DNA of 64,000 nucleotides from Alphaproteobacteria bacterium (GTDB taxonomy: Bacteria > Pseudomonadota > Alphaproteobacteria > Micropepsales > Micropepsaceae), in assembly GCA_019245415.1 (NCBI GenBank), contig JAFARO010000001.1, positions 1 through 64,000 of the forward strand, read 5' to 3'. Position 1 is the first letter of the stretch, and every line of letters begins with the position of its first letter. Below are positions 18,063 through 29,378 of this stretch, in pieces. The notes beneath the pieces were generated by a model. It was not told where the DNA came from. It was given only the letters and a program-made list of their open reading frames with translations, and ran no database searches. Made by a program: the position numbers and the translations under genes.

Positions 18063-19399
18063 GCTGTCTCAGGGAGCGTATACGGAGCAATGACGCAGCC
18101 TTGGCGGGCCCTCGCCGGACGGTTGCGCTGGCGCAAGCGCTGTCGCGCGACTGGCCCGCCGATGTTTGGCGCAAACTGCGCGACGCTTCTGTCCTGGTGC
18201 ATTGCTCATCGGCGCTCTCGGCGGCGTTAAGCCTGCTGCAGCTCGACGGGCTGGTCCGGCGAATGGTGCTTTGCCCCCCCGGTGCAGACATCGCCCAAAT
18301 CCTCCAGGCCGCCGAAGTGGCGCAGACAAGTGTCGTGGTGTCCGACCTGTATACCCATCCGGCACTGGCCCATTTGCCACACATTGCAGCCGATCGCGCG
18401 CTTTCGGGCGAACCGGCGTCCGGCAAGAGAGATCGCCGGTCGGAATGGGTGCTGTTCACCTCGGGATCCACGGGGACGGCGAAGCTCGTGGTGCACACGC
18501 TCGAGACGCTGACCGCCCGCTTCGCAGCGACAAGCGCCGGCAGCTGGGGGACGTTTTACGACATCCGCCGCTATGGAGGGCTGGTCATCTTCTTGCGCGC
18601 GCTGTTGAGCGGCGCAACGCTTGTCGCAGCGGAGCCGGGCGAGGCGATCGACGATTATCTCACGCGCGTCCGTACGGCCGGCTGCAGACGCTTGACCGGC
18701 ACGCCCTCGCATTGGCGCCGCGCACTGATATCCCCCGCGCTTTCGGGCCTCGAACTCGACTATGTGCGCCTTTCCGGAGAAATCGCGGACCAGGCCATTC
18801 TCGACAAGCTCCGCGCGCGGTTTCCCGAGGCCAAAATCGTGCATGCCTTCGCCTCCACCGAGGCGGGGCTCGCCTTCGAGGTCGATGACGGGCGCGAAGG
18901 CTTTCCGGACTCGGTCCTTGGTGCGTCAACGGCGCAATTCCAGATCAAGGTCGAGGATGGCACGTTGCGGGTGCGCTCGCCCGGCGCGGCGCTGAGGATG
19001 CTTGGCGGCGACGCGCCGCTCTGCGACGCGCAGGGATTCATCGACACGCGCGATGCCGTGCATTTCCGCGAAGGCCGCTATCGGTTCGAGGGTCGCCGCG
19101 ACGGCGTCATCAACGTGGGCGGCAACAAGATCCATCCCGAGGAAATCGAAGCGGTGCTCAATCGCCATCCGTTGGTGCAGTTGTCGCGGGTGCGCAGCCG
19201 CAAGAATCCGATCCTGGGCGCGCTGGCCGAGGCCGAGGTCGTGCTGGGTCCCGGAAGCGCGAGCGCACCGCGGATACACGACGACCTGATCGCGCTGTGC
19301 GCGGCCCACCTGCCGCCGCACAAGCGGCCGGTTGCGATCCGCTTCATCGAGAGCCTGCCGCTGTCGCAATCCGGCAAGCTGGACCGCGCCCATGCCTAG
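18059..19399 (+). CDS. AMP-forming acyl ligase (ANL family), possible acyl-ACP synthetase
   Basis: A 446-residue adenylate-forming enzyme. Motif A3 is LFTSGSTGTAK, A5 is AFASTEAGL, the hinge region is YRFEGRRDGVINVGGNKIHP and the catalytic A10 lysine lies in LSQSGKLDRAHA at the C-terminus. It is shorter than typical fatty acyl-CoA synthetases because the N-terminal subdomain is reduced. The start overlaps the carrier-protein stop, so loading of that carrier is the natural hypothesis. It would activate a carboxylic acid as acyl-AMP; the substrate cannot be read from the sequence. Confidence 0.88.
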   Translation: MSCLRERIRSNDAALAGPRRTVALAQALSRDWPADVWRKLRDASVLVHCSSALSAALSLLQLDGLVRRMVLCPPGADIAQILQAAEVAQTSVVVSDLYTHPALAHLPHIAADRALSGEPASGKRDRRSEWVLFTSGSTGTAKLVVHTLETLTARFAATSAGSWGTFYDIRRYGGLVIFLRALLSGATLVAAEPGEAIDDYLTRVRTAGCRRLTGTPSHWRRALISPALSGLELDYVRLSGEIADQAILDKLRARFPEAKIVHAFASTEAGLAFEVDDGREGFPDSVLGASTAQFQIKVEDGTLRVRSPGAALRMLGGDAPLCDAQGFIDTRDAVHFREGRYRFEGRRDGVINVGGNKIHPEEIEAVLNRHPLVQLSRVRSRKNPILGALAEAEVVLGPGSASAPRIHDDLIALCAAHLPPHKRPVAIRFIESLPLSQSGKLDRAHA

Positions 19400-20123
19400 C
19401 GTGGTGGTGACGGGAGGTACCCGCGGCATCGGGCTGGCCATCGGCCGGCACCTTTCGCAAGCGGGCATGGACGTCGTGGCCGTGGGGCGGAAGTGTTCGC
19501 CGGATCTCCTCGCCGCGATGGAAGAGAACGAGGGATGTTCGGGATCGCTGCGGTTCCATACTGCAGACTTGGCGGCGGTGGGGTCCCTCAGCGCGCTCGC
19601 CCGCGATCTTTGGAGAGAGCATGGTCCCATTTTCGGGCTCGTCAACAACGCCGGGGTGGGCCCGGCGGGCCTGCTTGCGATGGCGCGCGACAGCGACATC
19701 GAGCGCACCGTCAGGCTCAACGTGCTCTCGCCGATCCTGCTCAGCAAATACCTGTCGCGGCGCATGATGGGCGAAGGCCAGGGCCGCATCGTCAACATCG
19801 CCTCCATTGCCGGGCTGACCGGATTCAAGGGGCTTGCGGTCTATGCCGCGACCAAGGCGGCGCTTATCGGCCTGAGCCGCTCGCTCGCCCGCGAACTGGG
19901 GCCGGCCGGCATCACGGTAAACGCCGTCGCGCCGGGGCTCATCGACACCGAGCTGACCGCCGGGATCGATCCTGGTCAGCGCGAGCAGGTCATCCGGCGC
20001 AGCGCAATGGGCCGTTTGGTGGAGCGCGACGACATCGCGCGCGCGGTCGCATACTTTCTGGGTGAAGGCGGCCGGCGCATTACTGGAAGCGTTTTGGTCG
20101 TGGATGCCGGCGCCACCGCTTGA
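19392..20123 (+). CDS. SDR family reductase (FabG-like)
   Basis: A 243-residue classical short-chain dehydrogenase. The NAD(P) site is VTGGTRGIGLAIG at residues 6-18, followed by the family NNAG (LVNNAGVGPAG), the catalytic serine in NIASIAGLTG, and YAATKAAL with the Tyr and Lys. PGLIDTELT is the typical post-catalytic loop. It overlaps the ligase gene by 8 bp. In a carrier-protein context a 3-oxoacyl-ACP reductase role is likely, but other ketone or alcohol substrates are possible. Confidence 0.92.
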   Translation: MPSVVVTGGTRGIGLAIGRHLSQAGMDVVAVGRKCSPDLLAAMEENEGCSGSLRFHTADLAAVGSLSALARDLWREHGPIFGLVNNAGVGPAGLLAMARDSDIERTVRLNVLSPILLSKYLSRRMMGEGQGRIVNIASIAGLTGFKGLAVYAATKAALIGLSRSLARELGPAGITVNAVAPGLIDTELTAGIDPGQREQVIRRSAMGRLVERDDIARAVAYFLGEGGRRITGSVLVVDAGATA

Positions 20124-20202
20124 GGCACGAGGGTACGCCGGCGGAACTTTCCCCACCAAAAACCGTTTGTTATTCCAGACACTTGAGCGGGACAGCGAAC
20201 AC

Positions 20203-20889
20203 ATGAAGGGCCACGACGCGCTCGGCGAGGCAGAAATCGTGGCCGCGATTTGCGCGCTCGACTGGCAGGGGCTGACCCGTGCCGAGCTGATGGACGCCAT
20301 GTGGGCGTACTATTTCTTTTCCATTCAATTCCGCGAGAACCTTCTGGTGGCGCGGGCTCTGTTTCCGGGCGACGCCAAGCTCAAAGCGCTCGAATCGGAA
20401 GAATGCGACACGGCGAACCTATCGCCCTATCCCGGCGTCGCCGACGAAGATGAACGGCTCAACCACGACGAATTCATGCGGCGGGCGATCGGTCTTGTGC
20501 CGATGGATGCGCGGCGCAGCCGCGAGATCCGCAGGCATGGGACGCGCTATCTCGAAGCCGTCCGCCGGAGCGATCCGGACGCGCGCGCGCTCAGCATCGC
20601 GAGCTATGAGCGCGGCGGGCTGGAGCAGGTATTTCGCGCCATACTAACGGCGCCGCACTGGGACAACCCCGCGCTGGCCGCGTTCCATCATTTCCTGCGC
20701 GGTCACCTGCAGCTCGACGACCATCACGGCTCGCTGGTCGGCCATCTGAATACGCAGGAGAAGGCCGCGCCGCTGTGGCTTCTGTTCCACGACCTGCTGC
20801 TCGATTGCGTGCCGTGTTTCGCTCGCGCCAAGCAGGCCGAGGCGTTGCCGGCATTGATCGTCTGCATGCCCGCAGCCGCGCAGGTGTGA
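20203..20889 (+). CDS. Heme-oxygenase-like protein, putative diiron oxidase/oxygenase
   Basis: A 228-residue all-helical protein resembling the iron-containing redox enzyme/TenA-like group. Candidate metal ligands are the acidic cluster around ESEECDT, the following LNHDEFMRRA, the Glu of SYERGGLEQVF and the closing helix HLQLDDHHG, whose H-x3-D-x2-H spacing fits the usual HO-like ligand helix. Members include UndA, SznF and BesC. The assignment rests on these patterns, not on a database match. It lies 79 bp after the SDR gene and 8 bp before a PLP gene, so an oxidative step in the same pathway is likely. Confidence 0.62.
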   Translation: MKGHDALGEAEIVAAICALDWQGLTRAELMDAMWAYYFFSIQFRENLLVARALFPGDAKLKALESEECDTANLSPYPGVADEDERLNHDEFMRRAIGLVPMDARRSREIRRHGTRYLEAVRRSDPDARALSIASYERGGLEQVFRAILTAPHWDNPALAAFHHFLRGHLQLDDHHGSLVGHLNTQEKAAPLWLLFHDLLLDCVPCFARAKQAEALPALIVCMPAAAQV

Positions 20890-20897
20890 CGGCCTCC

Positions 20898-22238
20898 ATG
20901 GAGAAGTCACGCACCTCGTGCGATTGGCGGCCCGAGACGATCGTGCTGCATGGCGGCTTTGACGGCGATCCCGCGACGAAGGCGGTCGCGGTGCCGATCT
21001 ACCAGACCGTGGCATATGGCTTCGACAACGCCGAACACGCCGCCGCGCTGTTCAATCTCGAAACCGAAGGATTCCGCTACTCGCGCATCGCCAATCCGAC
21101 GACGGACGTGCTCGAGCAGCGGCTGGCGGCGTTGGAAGGCGGCGCGGCCGCGGTCTGCGTGAGTTCGGGCCAGGCCGCGCTGATGTATGCCGCGCTAAAC
21201 GTCTCCCGCCCCGGCGGCAACATCGTTTCGGTGCCGCAGCTTTACGGCACCACCTACACGCTGTTCGCGCACATGCTGCCGACCTTCGGCGTCACGGTAC
21301 GCTTCGCCAGCGACGACAGCGCCGCGTCGATGGCCGCGCTGGTCGACGAGAACACCTGCGCGCTGTACTGCGAAAGCGTCGGCAATCCCGCCGGCAACAT
21401 TTGCGATTTGGCGGCTTTGGCCGAAGTGAGCCGCGCGAAGGCGCTGCCGCTGATCGTGGACAACACCGTGGCGACCCCGGTGCTGTTGCGCCCGATCGAA
21501 CATGGCGCCCATATCGTGGTGCATTCCCTGACCAAATATATCGGCGGCCACGGCACGACCCTGGGCGGCGCGATCGTCGATGCCGGAACCTTTCCGTGGA
21601 CAGCGCATCGCGCGCGCTTTCCGATGTTCAACGAACCGGACCGCTCCTATCACGGCATCGTCTATGCCGAGCGCTTCGGCCGCAGCGCTTTCGCCGCGCG
21701 CTGCCGCAACCTTTACCTGCGCAACACCGGCGCAGCACTGTCGCCCATGAGCGCCTTTCTGCTGATGATGGGGCTGGAGACGTTGCCGTTGCGCGTCGAA
21801 CGGCATGTGCATAACGCGCGACTGGTGGCGGAATTCCTGCGCGCCGATCCGCGCGTACGCTGGGTGAACTACGCGGGCTTCGCGGAGCATCCACATCATG
21901 CGCTGGCGCAGCGTTATCTGGACGGCCAGGCTTGCGCGCTGCTGACTTTTGCGACCTGCGGCGGGCTCGAGGGCAGCTGCGCCTTCTACGACGCGCTCCG
22001 GATCACAAAGCGCCTGGTCAATCTGGGCGATGCCAAGACGCTCGCCTGCCATCCCGCTTCGACAACGCATCGCCAGCTCTCCGAGGCGGAGCTGAAGGCG
22101 GCCGGCGTCACGCCGGACATGATCCGGCTGAGCGTGGGTATCGAGCACATCGACGACATCATTGCCGATCTCGATCAGGCGCTCGCGGCGGCGGCGGCGG
22201 TGCCGGGTGCGAAGTCGGCGGCGCGCAGTGCAGCGTGA
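20898..22238 (+). CDS. Cys/Met-metabolism PLP-dependent enzyme (O-acetylhomoserine sulfhydrylase-like)
   Basis: A 446-residue gamma-family PLP enzyme. Typical elements are [20 protein letters not shown] and [12 protein letters not shown] at the N-terminus, [26 protein letters not shown], the NTVATP aspartate loop, and [12 protein letters not shown] with the PLP lysine. The length and the long MFNEPD/YAERFG insertion favour MetY-type O-acetylhomoserine (thiol)-lyase over MetB or MetC. Whether it makes a sulfur amino acid for general metabolism or a gamma-substituted building block for this cluster cannot be told. It lies between an HO-like gene and an acyl ligase, not with met genes. Confidence 0.86.
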   Translation: MEKSRTSCDWRPETIVLHGGFDGDPATKAVAVPIYQTVAYGFDNAEHAAALFNLETEGFRYSRIANPTTDVLEQRLAALEGGAAAVCVSSGQAALMYAALNVSRPGGNIVSVPQLYGTTYTLFAHMLPTFGVTVRFASDDSAASMAALVDENTCALYCESVGNPAGNICDLAALAEVSRAKALPLIVDNTVATPVLLRPIEHGAHIVVHSLTKYIGGHGTTLGGAIVDAGTFPWTAHRARFPMFNEPDRSYHGIVYAERFGRSAFAARCRNLYLRNTGAALSPMSAFLLMMGLETLPLRVERHVHNARLVAEFLRADPRVRWVNYAGFAEHPHHALAQRYLDGQACALLTFATCGGLEGSCAFYDALRITKRLVNLGDAKTLACHPASTTHRQLSEAELKAAGVTPDMIRLSVGIEHIDDIIADLDQALAAAAAVPGAKSAARSAA

Positions 22239-22255
22239 ACCATCTCGGGGATGAA

Positions 22256-24067
<1,812 letters not shown>

Positions 24068-24133
24068 AAGTGCCGATGCGGGCGAGGACGCGCTTTTTAG
24101 TGGAGCGCCGCTCCGCTGTCCAGCCTCGGTCCA

Positions 24134-24313
24134 TCAGGCCTGATCCGGCTCGTCGGACCGCTCCCGCGGCGCCTCCTCGGCCGCGATGGCGTAGCGGCCG
24201 TCGAGCCAGCATGCCAGGTCGACGTCGGCGCAATGCCTGGAGCAGAAGGGCCTGAACCGCGTCTCCTGCAGCTTGCCGCACACCGCACAGCGCCGTTCAG
24301 CTTGTCGAGACAT
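24134..24313 (-). CDS. yacG: DNA gyrase inhibitor YacG
   Basis: A 59-residue zinc protein. Four cysteines are arranged as CAVC and, 16 residues on, CSRHC, followed by the family signature ADVDLACWLDGRYAIA and an acidic tail. YacG binds GyrB and inhibits gyrase in Escherichia coli. The start overlaps the end of rng by 17 bp, and rng-yacG adjacency is common in Alphaproteobacteria. Confidence 0.9.
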   Translation of the reverse strand: MSRQAERRCAVCGKLQETRFRPFCSRHCADVDLACWLDGRYAIAAEEAPRERSDEPDQA

Positions 24314-25811
24314 CGAAGCCCTCGCGGGCATAGGACGCACTGGGCTCGAAGCGTAGCCGCGTGGCGCCGCGCCGGGCGAGCGCGCGACGCACTTCCTCGC
24401 CGTGATCCTCGAGCCAGGCCGCCACTTCGGGCGCCGCACGGACGGTGATCGTGCGCCCCGGCGCCGACGCTGCTGCCCGTTCGGCCTGACGCACCACGTC
24501 GAGCGCCACGCTCTCGGCCTTGCGCTTCCGGCCGCGGCCCGTGCAGCTGCGGCAGCATTCGCTCACTAGCTTGAACAGCGGCTCGCGCACGCGCTTGCGC
24601 GTGATCTCGACCAGCCCGAATTCCGACATCGGAAGAATCTGCGTCGGCGTATGATCGCGCGAGATGCTTGCGGAAAGGACGCCCAGAACCTGTTCGATAT
24701 GCGCCGGCTCCGCGAGGTGGATGAAATCGACCACGATCAATCCGCCGATCCCGCGAAGCCTTATCTGGCGGCCAATCTCATCCGCCGCTTCGAGATTGAC
24801 CCTGACGCTGGTCTCTTCCAGGCCCGTGGCGGCGGTATAGCTGCCGGAATTGACGTCTATCGCGGTCAGCGCCTCCGTCGCTTCGATGGTGATCCAGCCT
24901 CCCGACGGCAGCGGCACGCGCGGTTCCGTCAAGCGCGCGATCTCGTCTTCGAGATCGTAGAGGTCGAAGAGCTGGCCCGGTCCGTTGAAATGCTCAATCC
25001 GGGATTCCGCTTGCGGCATCGCGCGGCGGCAATAGGCCCGCGCCGCTTCCGCCGCGCCGGCGTCGTCGATCAGTATACGGACGGTGTCGTCGCGCACGAG
25101 GTCGCGCAAGGTGCGCTCCACCGGATCGAGGTCGTGATAGAGAGTCGAGGGAACCGACGCTGTCTTGCGTTTGGCCATTACCGGCCGCCACATCTCGGCC
25201 AGCCGCTCCGCATCTTCCAGGAGATCGTTGACCGTCGCGGTCGTCGCCGCGGTGCGCAGGATGTAGCCGGCGCCCGTGACCAGCCGCGCGCCGCCGTGCG
25301 CGATCATCGCCTCTCCCAGCGCCAGCAGGCGCGCGCGTTCTTCCGCGCCCTCGATGCGGCGCGACAGGGCGATCCCGGGTTGGTTCGGCACCAGCACGGC
25401 GAGCCGGCCGGGGATGGTCACGTTGGCAGACAGCCGCGCGCCCTTGTCCCCTATCGGGTCTTTGACGACCTGGACCAGGATTTCCTCGCCCTCGCGCACG
25501 CATTCGCCGATCTTGGGCGCGCGCTCCTCTTCGAAACCGGGCAGATCGGCCAGGCAGCGCGCCTCGCGGGCGCCGAGGAATCCCGCGCGGTCGAGCCCGA
25601 CATCGACGAAGGCCGCCTGCATGCCAGGGAGAACCCGCTGCACCCGACCGAGGATGATGTTGCCTACGAGGCTGTGTCCGCCGCGGCCGCGTGAAGGACC
25701 GTCCTCGAGGCCGAGCGTGCGCTCCAGCATCAATTCCTGCAGCGTGCCGTCTTCGACCAGGGCGACGCGGATTTCCCCCGCGCCGGCGTTGATCAGGACT
25801 TCCTTCGGCAT
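24297..25811 (-). CDS. rng: Ribonuclease E/G family endoribonuclease
   Basis: A 504-residue RNase G-like enzyme for rRNA maturation and mRNA decay. The N-terminus (MPKEVLINAGAGEIRVALVE) leads to an S1-type domain (VGNIILGRVQRVLPGMQAAF, VDVGLDRAGFL). The catalytic core shows TAIDVNSGSY and GLIVVDFIHL, carrying the two metal aspartates, and a zinc-link CRSC lies near residue 430. There is no long disordered C-terminal scaffold as in RNase E. ATG 25811 is chosen by homology; the open frame upstream overlaps maf. Confidence 0.95.
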   Translation of the reverse strand: MPKEVLINAGAGEIRVALVEDGTLQELMLERTLGLEDGPSRGRGGHSLVGNIILGRVQRVLPGMQAAFVDVGLDRAGFLGAREARCLADLPGFEEERAPKIGECVREGEEILVQVVKDPIGDKGARLSANVTIPGRLAVLVPNQPGIALSRRIEGAEERARLLALGEAMIAHGGARLVTGAGYILRTAATTATVNDLLEDAERLAEMWRPVMAKRKTASVPSTLYHDLDPVERTLRDLVRDDTVRILIDDAGAAEAARAYCRRAMPQAESRIEHFNGPGQLFDLYDLEDEIARLTEPRVPLPSGGWITIEATEALTAIDVNSGSYTAATGLEETSVRVNLEAADEIGRQIRLRGIGGLIVVDFIHLAEPAHIEQVLGVLSASISRDHTPTQILPMSEFGLVEITRKRVREPLFKLVSECCRSCTGRGRKRKAESVALDVVRQAERAAASAPGRTITVRAAPEVAAWLEDHGEEVRRALARRGATRLRFEPSASYAREGFDVSTS

Positions 25812-25842
25812 GCGCAACTCGAACGAATAGCGACGGCCGACA

Positions 25843-26403
25843 CTAGCACTTCCATCCGCAGCCGCGAAGCAGGGCAACGGTCTCGGAAAGCGGCAGCCCG
25901 ACCACGTTGGAATACGAACCGTTGAGGCCGCGCACGAACGCCTCGGCGCGGCCCTGGATCGCATAGCCGCCGGCTTTGCCCACGCCCTCGCCGCACGAGA
26001 TGTAAGCATCGATCTCGATGCGATCGAGACGCTTGAACTTGACCCGCGTCAGCACGCTGCGGCCATGGAGCTTGCCATCGCCATCGATCAGCGCGACGGC
26101 GGTGATCACCTGATGGCTGCGGCCAGACAGCAGCGCCAGGCAAGCGCGCACCTGCCCGTCGTTCTCCGCCTTGGGGAGTATCCGCCGTCCGCAGGCGACC
26201 ACGGTGTCGGCCGCAAGGACAAGCGCGCCGCCGGCATCGGCTGCAATCTTGCGCGCCTTCTCCTCAGCCAGCCGCTCGGCATGCAGACGCGGCAGTTCGT
26301 CCTTGCATGGGGTCTCGTCGATGGCCGCGCCCCGGATCAGGCCGGGCGTGACTCCCGCCTGCGCCAGCAGCGCCGCCCGCCTCGGACTCTCGCTGGCCAG
26401 CAC
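25843..26403 (-). CDS. maf: Maf family nucleotide pyrophosphatase
   Basis: A 186-residue Maf/YceF-type enzyme that hydrolyses non-canonical or methylated nucleoside triphosphates. The N-terminal LASESPRRAALLAQAG carries the S-x-S-P-R-R phosphate loop, and ALVLAADTVV and ILPKAEND hold the metal-binding residues. No ATG exists at the expected start; GTG 26403 directly precedes LASESPRR, and an in-frame upstream stretch (NKPSPPLL) has no start codon. 31 bp upstream of rng. Confidence 0.9.
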   Translation of the reverse strand: MLASESPRRAALLAQAGVTPGLIRGAAIDETPCKDELPRLHAERLAEEKARKIAADAGGALVLAADTVVACGRRILPKAENDGQVRACLALLSGRSHQVITAVALIDGDGKLHGRSVLTRVKFKRLDRIEIDAYISCGEGVGKAGGYAIQGRAEAFVRGLNGSYSNVVGLPLSETVALLRGCGWKC

Positions 26404-26422
26404 CAGAAGCGGCGGAGACGGC

Positions 26423-26641
26423 TTATTTGAAGCGATAGGTGATCCGTCCCTTGGTCAGGTCATAGGGCGTCATCTCGACCATCACCTTGTCGCCGGTGAG
26501 AACGCGAATGCGGTTCTTGCGCATTTTGCCGGCGGTATGGGCAATGATTTCGTGGCCATTCTGCAGTTGCACGCGGAAGGTCGCGTTGGGCAGCAGCTCG
26601 CTCACCGTGCCTTCGAATTCCAGCAGTTCTTCCTTGGCCAT
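26423..26641 (-). CDS. infA: Translation initiation factor IF-1
   Basis: A 72-residue OB-fold protein starting [20 protein letters not shown] and ending [10 protein letters not shown], essentially the standard IF-1 sequence. It binds the ribosomal A site and assists IF-2/IF-3. It lies between maf and the phosphatase gene, as in many Alphaproteobacteria. Confidence 0.99.
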   Translation of the reverse strand: MAKEELLEFEGTVSELLPNATFRVQLQNGHEIIAHTAGKMRKNRIRVLTGDKVMVEMTPYDLTKGRITYRFK

Positions 26642-26713
26642 TCGTCCTCAGACCGTTTCGACGGAGCGGGAGAATGCACTGAAATCCGCCGAAATCAAGG
26701 GTTTCGACGGGTT

Positions 26714-27172
26714 TCAGGTATCCGCCGCCGGACGCTCCTCAAAACGGGCGGCGATGCGGCGTTCCAGCTCGTCGCGCACCGCCCGATAGGCCGAAAGACG
26801 CCCATCCCTGGTGCCCTCCACAAGGGTCGGATCGAAGGTCGGCCAGTACTCGATGACGACCGCCGAGGTGCGGGTCAGCTCCACCGCCTTGTGCTGGGCC
26901 TCGGGCGAGAGCGTCACCACCAGATCGAACGACGTGTCTTCGAACTCCTCGAAGCTCTTGGGCTTGTGCTTGCCGATTTCGATGCCGATTTCGTCCATGA
27001 CTTCGACCGCCAGAGGATCGAGCTCGCCGGCGCGCACGCCGACAGAATCGACATAGACTGCTCGGCCGAACAAATGGCGCATGATCGCTGCCGCCATCGG
27101 ACTGCGCACGGAATTGTAGGTGCAGGCGAAGAGCACAGCCTGCGGCAGGTCTTCGCCATTGGGGCCGCGCAC
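26714..27172 (-). CDS. Low-molecular-weight phosphatase / arsenate reductase-like protein
   Basis: A 152-residue protein with the LMW-PTP fold. The phosphate loop CTYNSVRS (C-x5-R-S) is near residue 20, and the distal acid-loop region is FDPT. The CxxNSxRS form is shared by LMW tyrosine phosphatases and some thioredoxin-coupled arsenate reductases; no ars genes are nearby, so a phosphatase role is more likely. The start is GTG 27172, after the UPF0262 stop; upstream frame is out of family. Confidence 0.85.
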   Translation of the reverse strand: MRGPNGEDLPQAVLFACTYNSVRSPMAAAIMRHLFGRAVYVDSVGVRAGELDPLAVEVMDEIGIEIGKHKPKSFEEFEDTSFDLVVTLSPEAQHKAVELTRTSAVVIEYWPTFDPTLVEGTRDGRLSAYRAVRDELERRIAARFEERPAADT

Positions 27173-27177
27173 CGCCG

Positions 27178-27657
27178 CTAGCCTTTCAAGTGCAGCACGC
27201 AGATCAGGGTGAAAAGCCGACGCGCCGTATCGAAATCGACTTCGATCTTGCCGGCCAGCCGCTCCTTGAGCAGCGTCGAACCCTCGTTGTGCGAAGCGCG
27301 CCGTGCCATGTCGAGCGCCTCGATCTGCGACGGCGGCGCATGGCGGATGGCCTTGAAATAGCTGTCGCAAATGAGGAAATAATCCTTGATCACCTTTCGC
27401 AACGGCGTGAGCGACAGCATCACCTTGCCGTGCGCGCTGTCGTCCTCGAGCCGGATATCGAACACGAGCCGATTTTCTTCCACCGCAAGTACCAGGCGGT
27501 AGGGGCCGCCCTGGGAGTCCTTCGGCGTGAAGCTGTTGGCTTCGAGCAGGTCGTAGATCGCGATTTCGCGTTCCTGCTCGATCTGTCGCGTGCGCCGCAC
27601 CAGCGTGCGCTCGTCGAGCGAAACAGCCACGAGGCGGAAGGGCGTGTCAGCCGTCAT
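27178..27657 (-). CDS. UPF0262 family protein
   Basis: A 159-residue conserved protein found mainly in Alphaproteobacteria, function unknown. It begins [16 protein letters not shown], has [18 protein letters not shown] and a conserved middle [20 protein letters not shown], and ends [14 protein letters not shown]. The start at 27657 overlaps hisD by 11 bp. Its fixed place between hisD and the phosphatase/infA genes is the class-level synteny clue for this window. Confidence 0.93.
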   Translation of the reverse strand: MTADTPFRLVAVSLDERTLVRRTRQIEQEREIAIYDLLEANSFTPKDSQGGPYRLVLAVEENRLVFDIRLEDDSAHGKVMLSLTPLRKVIKDYFLICDSYFKAIRHAPPSQIEALDMARRASHNEGSTLLKERLAGKIEVDFDTARRLFTLICVLHLKG

Positions 27658-28936
27658 CGAGCCTGACCGCGATGGAGCGCGCATGCGCCTCGAGCCCTTC
27701 GGCGCGGGCCAGCGCGACCGCCTGGGGGCCCAAAATTTCGAGCGCGGCCCGAGGGCACGCGAGCAGGGTCGTGCGCTTAAGGAAATCGAGCACCGACAAG
27801 CCGGAGGAAAAGCGTGCCGACCGCGAGGTCGGAAGAACGTGGTTGGGGCCGGCGATGTAATCGCCCAGCGCTTCCGGCGTGCGGCTGCCGAGAAAGATTG
27901 CGCCGGCATGGCGCACGCGCGCCAGCAGCGCATCGGGATTTTGGACCGCAAGTTCAAGATGCTCGGGCGCGACGCGATCGATGAGCGCAACCGCATCCTC
28001 CATTTGCGAGACAACGACAATGGCGCCGCGATCCCGCCAGCTCGCCTCCGCAATCGCCCTGCGCGGCAGGGTTTCGAGCGCGCGCGCGACCGCCGCCTCC
28101 ACCCGATCCGCGAAGGCGGTGTCCTGGGTGACCAGAATGCACTGCGACGAGGGATCGTGTTCGGCCTGACTGAGCAGATCGGCGGCGATCCATGCCGCAG
28201 GAACGCTGCCGTCGCCCACGACGAGGATCTCCGAGGGCCCGGCGATCGAATCGATGCCCACCTGCCCGAAAACCTGACGCTTCGCCTCGGCAACATAAGC
28301 ATTGCCGGGGCCCACGATCTTATCGACGGGAGCAATGCTAGTCGTGCCGTAGGCCAGGGCCGCGATCGCTTGCGCGCCGCCGACGCCATAGATTTCCGTG
28401 ACGCCCGCACGTTTTGCCGCCGCGAGCACGAGCGGATTGATCCTGCCTCCGGAAGCCGGTGTGGTCATCACGATTCGCGCGACACCCGCGACACGCGCCG
28501 GCACCGCATTCATCAGCACCGAGCTTGGATAGCTCGCCGTACCGCCCGGTACATAGAGACCCACGCTCTCGAGCGCCGTCCATCGCCAGCCGAGTTCGAT
28601 TCCCGTTTCGTCCTTGAAGCGCTCGTCCTTCGGCAATTGCCGACGGTGATAGGCCTCGATCCGCCGCGCCGCCGTATCCAGCGCAGCCAATTCTTCGGGT
28701 TTGCACTGCGATTCCGCGGCGGCAATTTCCTCGAGCGGAACGCGCAGAGTCTCGGTTGCGGCCTTGTCGAACTGCTCGGTGTAGTGCCGCAGGGCGTCAT
28801 CGCCGCGCTGTCGCACATCGGCGATGATGGCGCGTACCACTGTGGTGACGTCTTCGCCGCCACCGCGGTCCTCGGTCAGTAGCGCTTGAAATGCGCATTC
28901 GAAGCCGGGCGCCCCTGCATCGAGCCGGCGCGCCAT
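27647..28936 (-). CDS. hisD: Histidinol dehydrogenase
   Basis: NAD- and zinc-dependent enzyme for the last two steps of histidine synthesis. Core motifs are [51 protein letters not shown] and [21 protein letters not shown] 429-residue product from ATG 28936 ([12 protein letters not shown]) matches the usual length; the frame extends to 28990 but into the preceding gene. The start lies 1 bp after the DUF2948 stop. No other his gene is in view, which is common for alphaproteobacterial hisD. Confidence 0.97.
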   Translation of the reverse strand: MARRLDAGAPGFECAFQALLTEDRGGGEDVTTVVRAIIADVRQRGDDALRHYTEQFDKAATETLRVPLEEIAAAESQCKPEELAALDTAARRIEAYHRRQLPKDERFKDETGIELGWRWTALESVGLYVPGGTASYPSSVLMNAVPARVAGVARIVMTTPASGGRINPLVLAAAKRAGVTEIYGVGGAQAIAALAYGTTSIAPVDKIVGPGNAYVAEAKRQVFGQVGIDSIAGPSEILVVGDGSVPAAWIAADLLSQAEHDPSSQCILVTQDTAFADRVEAAVARALETLPRRAIAEASWRDRGAIVVVSQMEDAVALIDRVAPEHLELAVQNPDALLARVRHAGAIFLGSRTPEALGDYIAGPNHVLPTSRSARFSSGLSVLDFLKRTTLLACPRAALEILGPQAVALARAEGLEAHARSIAVRLDDG

Positions 28937-28937
28937 G

Positions 28938-29378
28938 TCAATGCTCGTCGTGTTCCGGACGGCCGCGCGCAGCCCAGGCACCGCCGACATCGCTCAAGCC
29001 GGCGTCGATGCATTCGACGTCGAGGCGAATGAAGCCGCCCCCGGCGAAGACCAGTTCTATTATGCCACCGGGGTCTTCCGCGCCCTTGGGCTGGAAGCGG
29101 ATGGCGAGCAACGCGACAACCGCATCCGGCGCGCCGCGCTTCAGCCCCTTGGATTGCACCTTGAGCACGTCGTCGAAGTGCAAGAGCGCACGCACGCGCA
29201 AATTTGCGCCGGCGCGCTTGTCTTCCCACTTGAAGCGGTTGAACAGCGCCGCGAAACGCCGCTTCTTCGGCAGCCAGACGAGTTCCTTGAGCGGCGCCAC
29301 CGCATCCTGCAGCCGGGCCGAGATGACCTCCAGGTCCTCCGCGTCCTGCGCCGCCAAAGTCGGTTCGGGCGCCTTCAT
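28938..29378 (-). CDS. DUF2948 family protein
   Basis: A 146-residue alphaproteobacterial protein of unknown function with family features such as [31 protein letters not shown] and LLAIRF. A conserved [17 protein letters not shown] segment sits near the C-terminus. It overlaps murA by 4 bp and precedes hisD, the normal context. Confidence 0.92.
   Translation of the reverse strand: MKAPEPTLAAQDAEDLEVISARLQDAVAPLKELVWLPKKRRFAALFNRFKWEDKRAGANLRVRALLHFDDVLKVQSKGLKRGAPDAVVALLAIRFQPKGAEDPGGIIELVFAGGGFIRLDVECIDAGLSDVGGAWAARGRPEHDEH

Noticed and set aside
28937..28990. Extended hisD start
   Set aside because: The extra residues overlap DUF2948 and lie before the conserved N-terminus.
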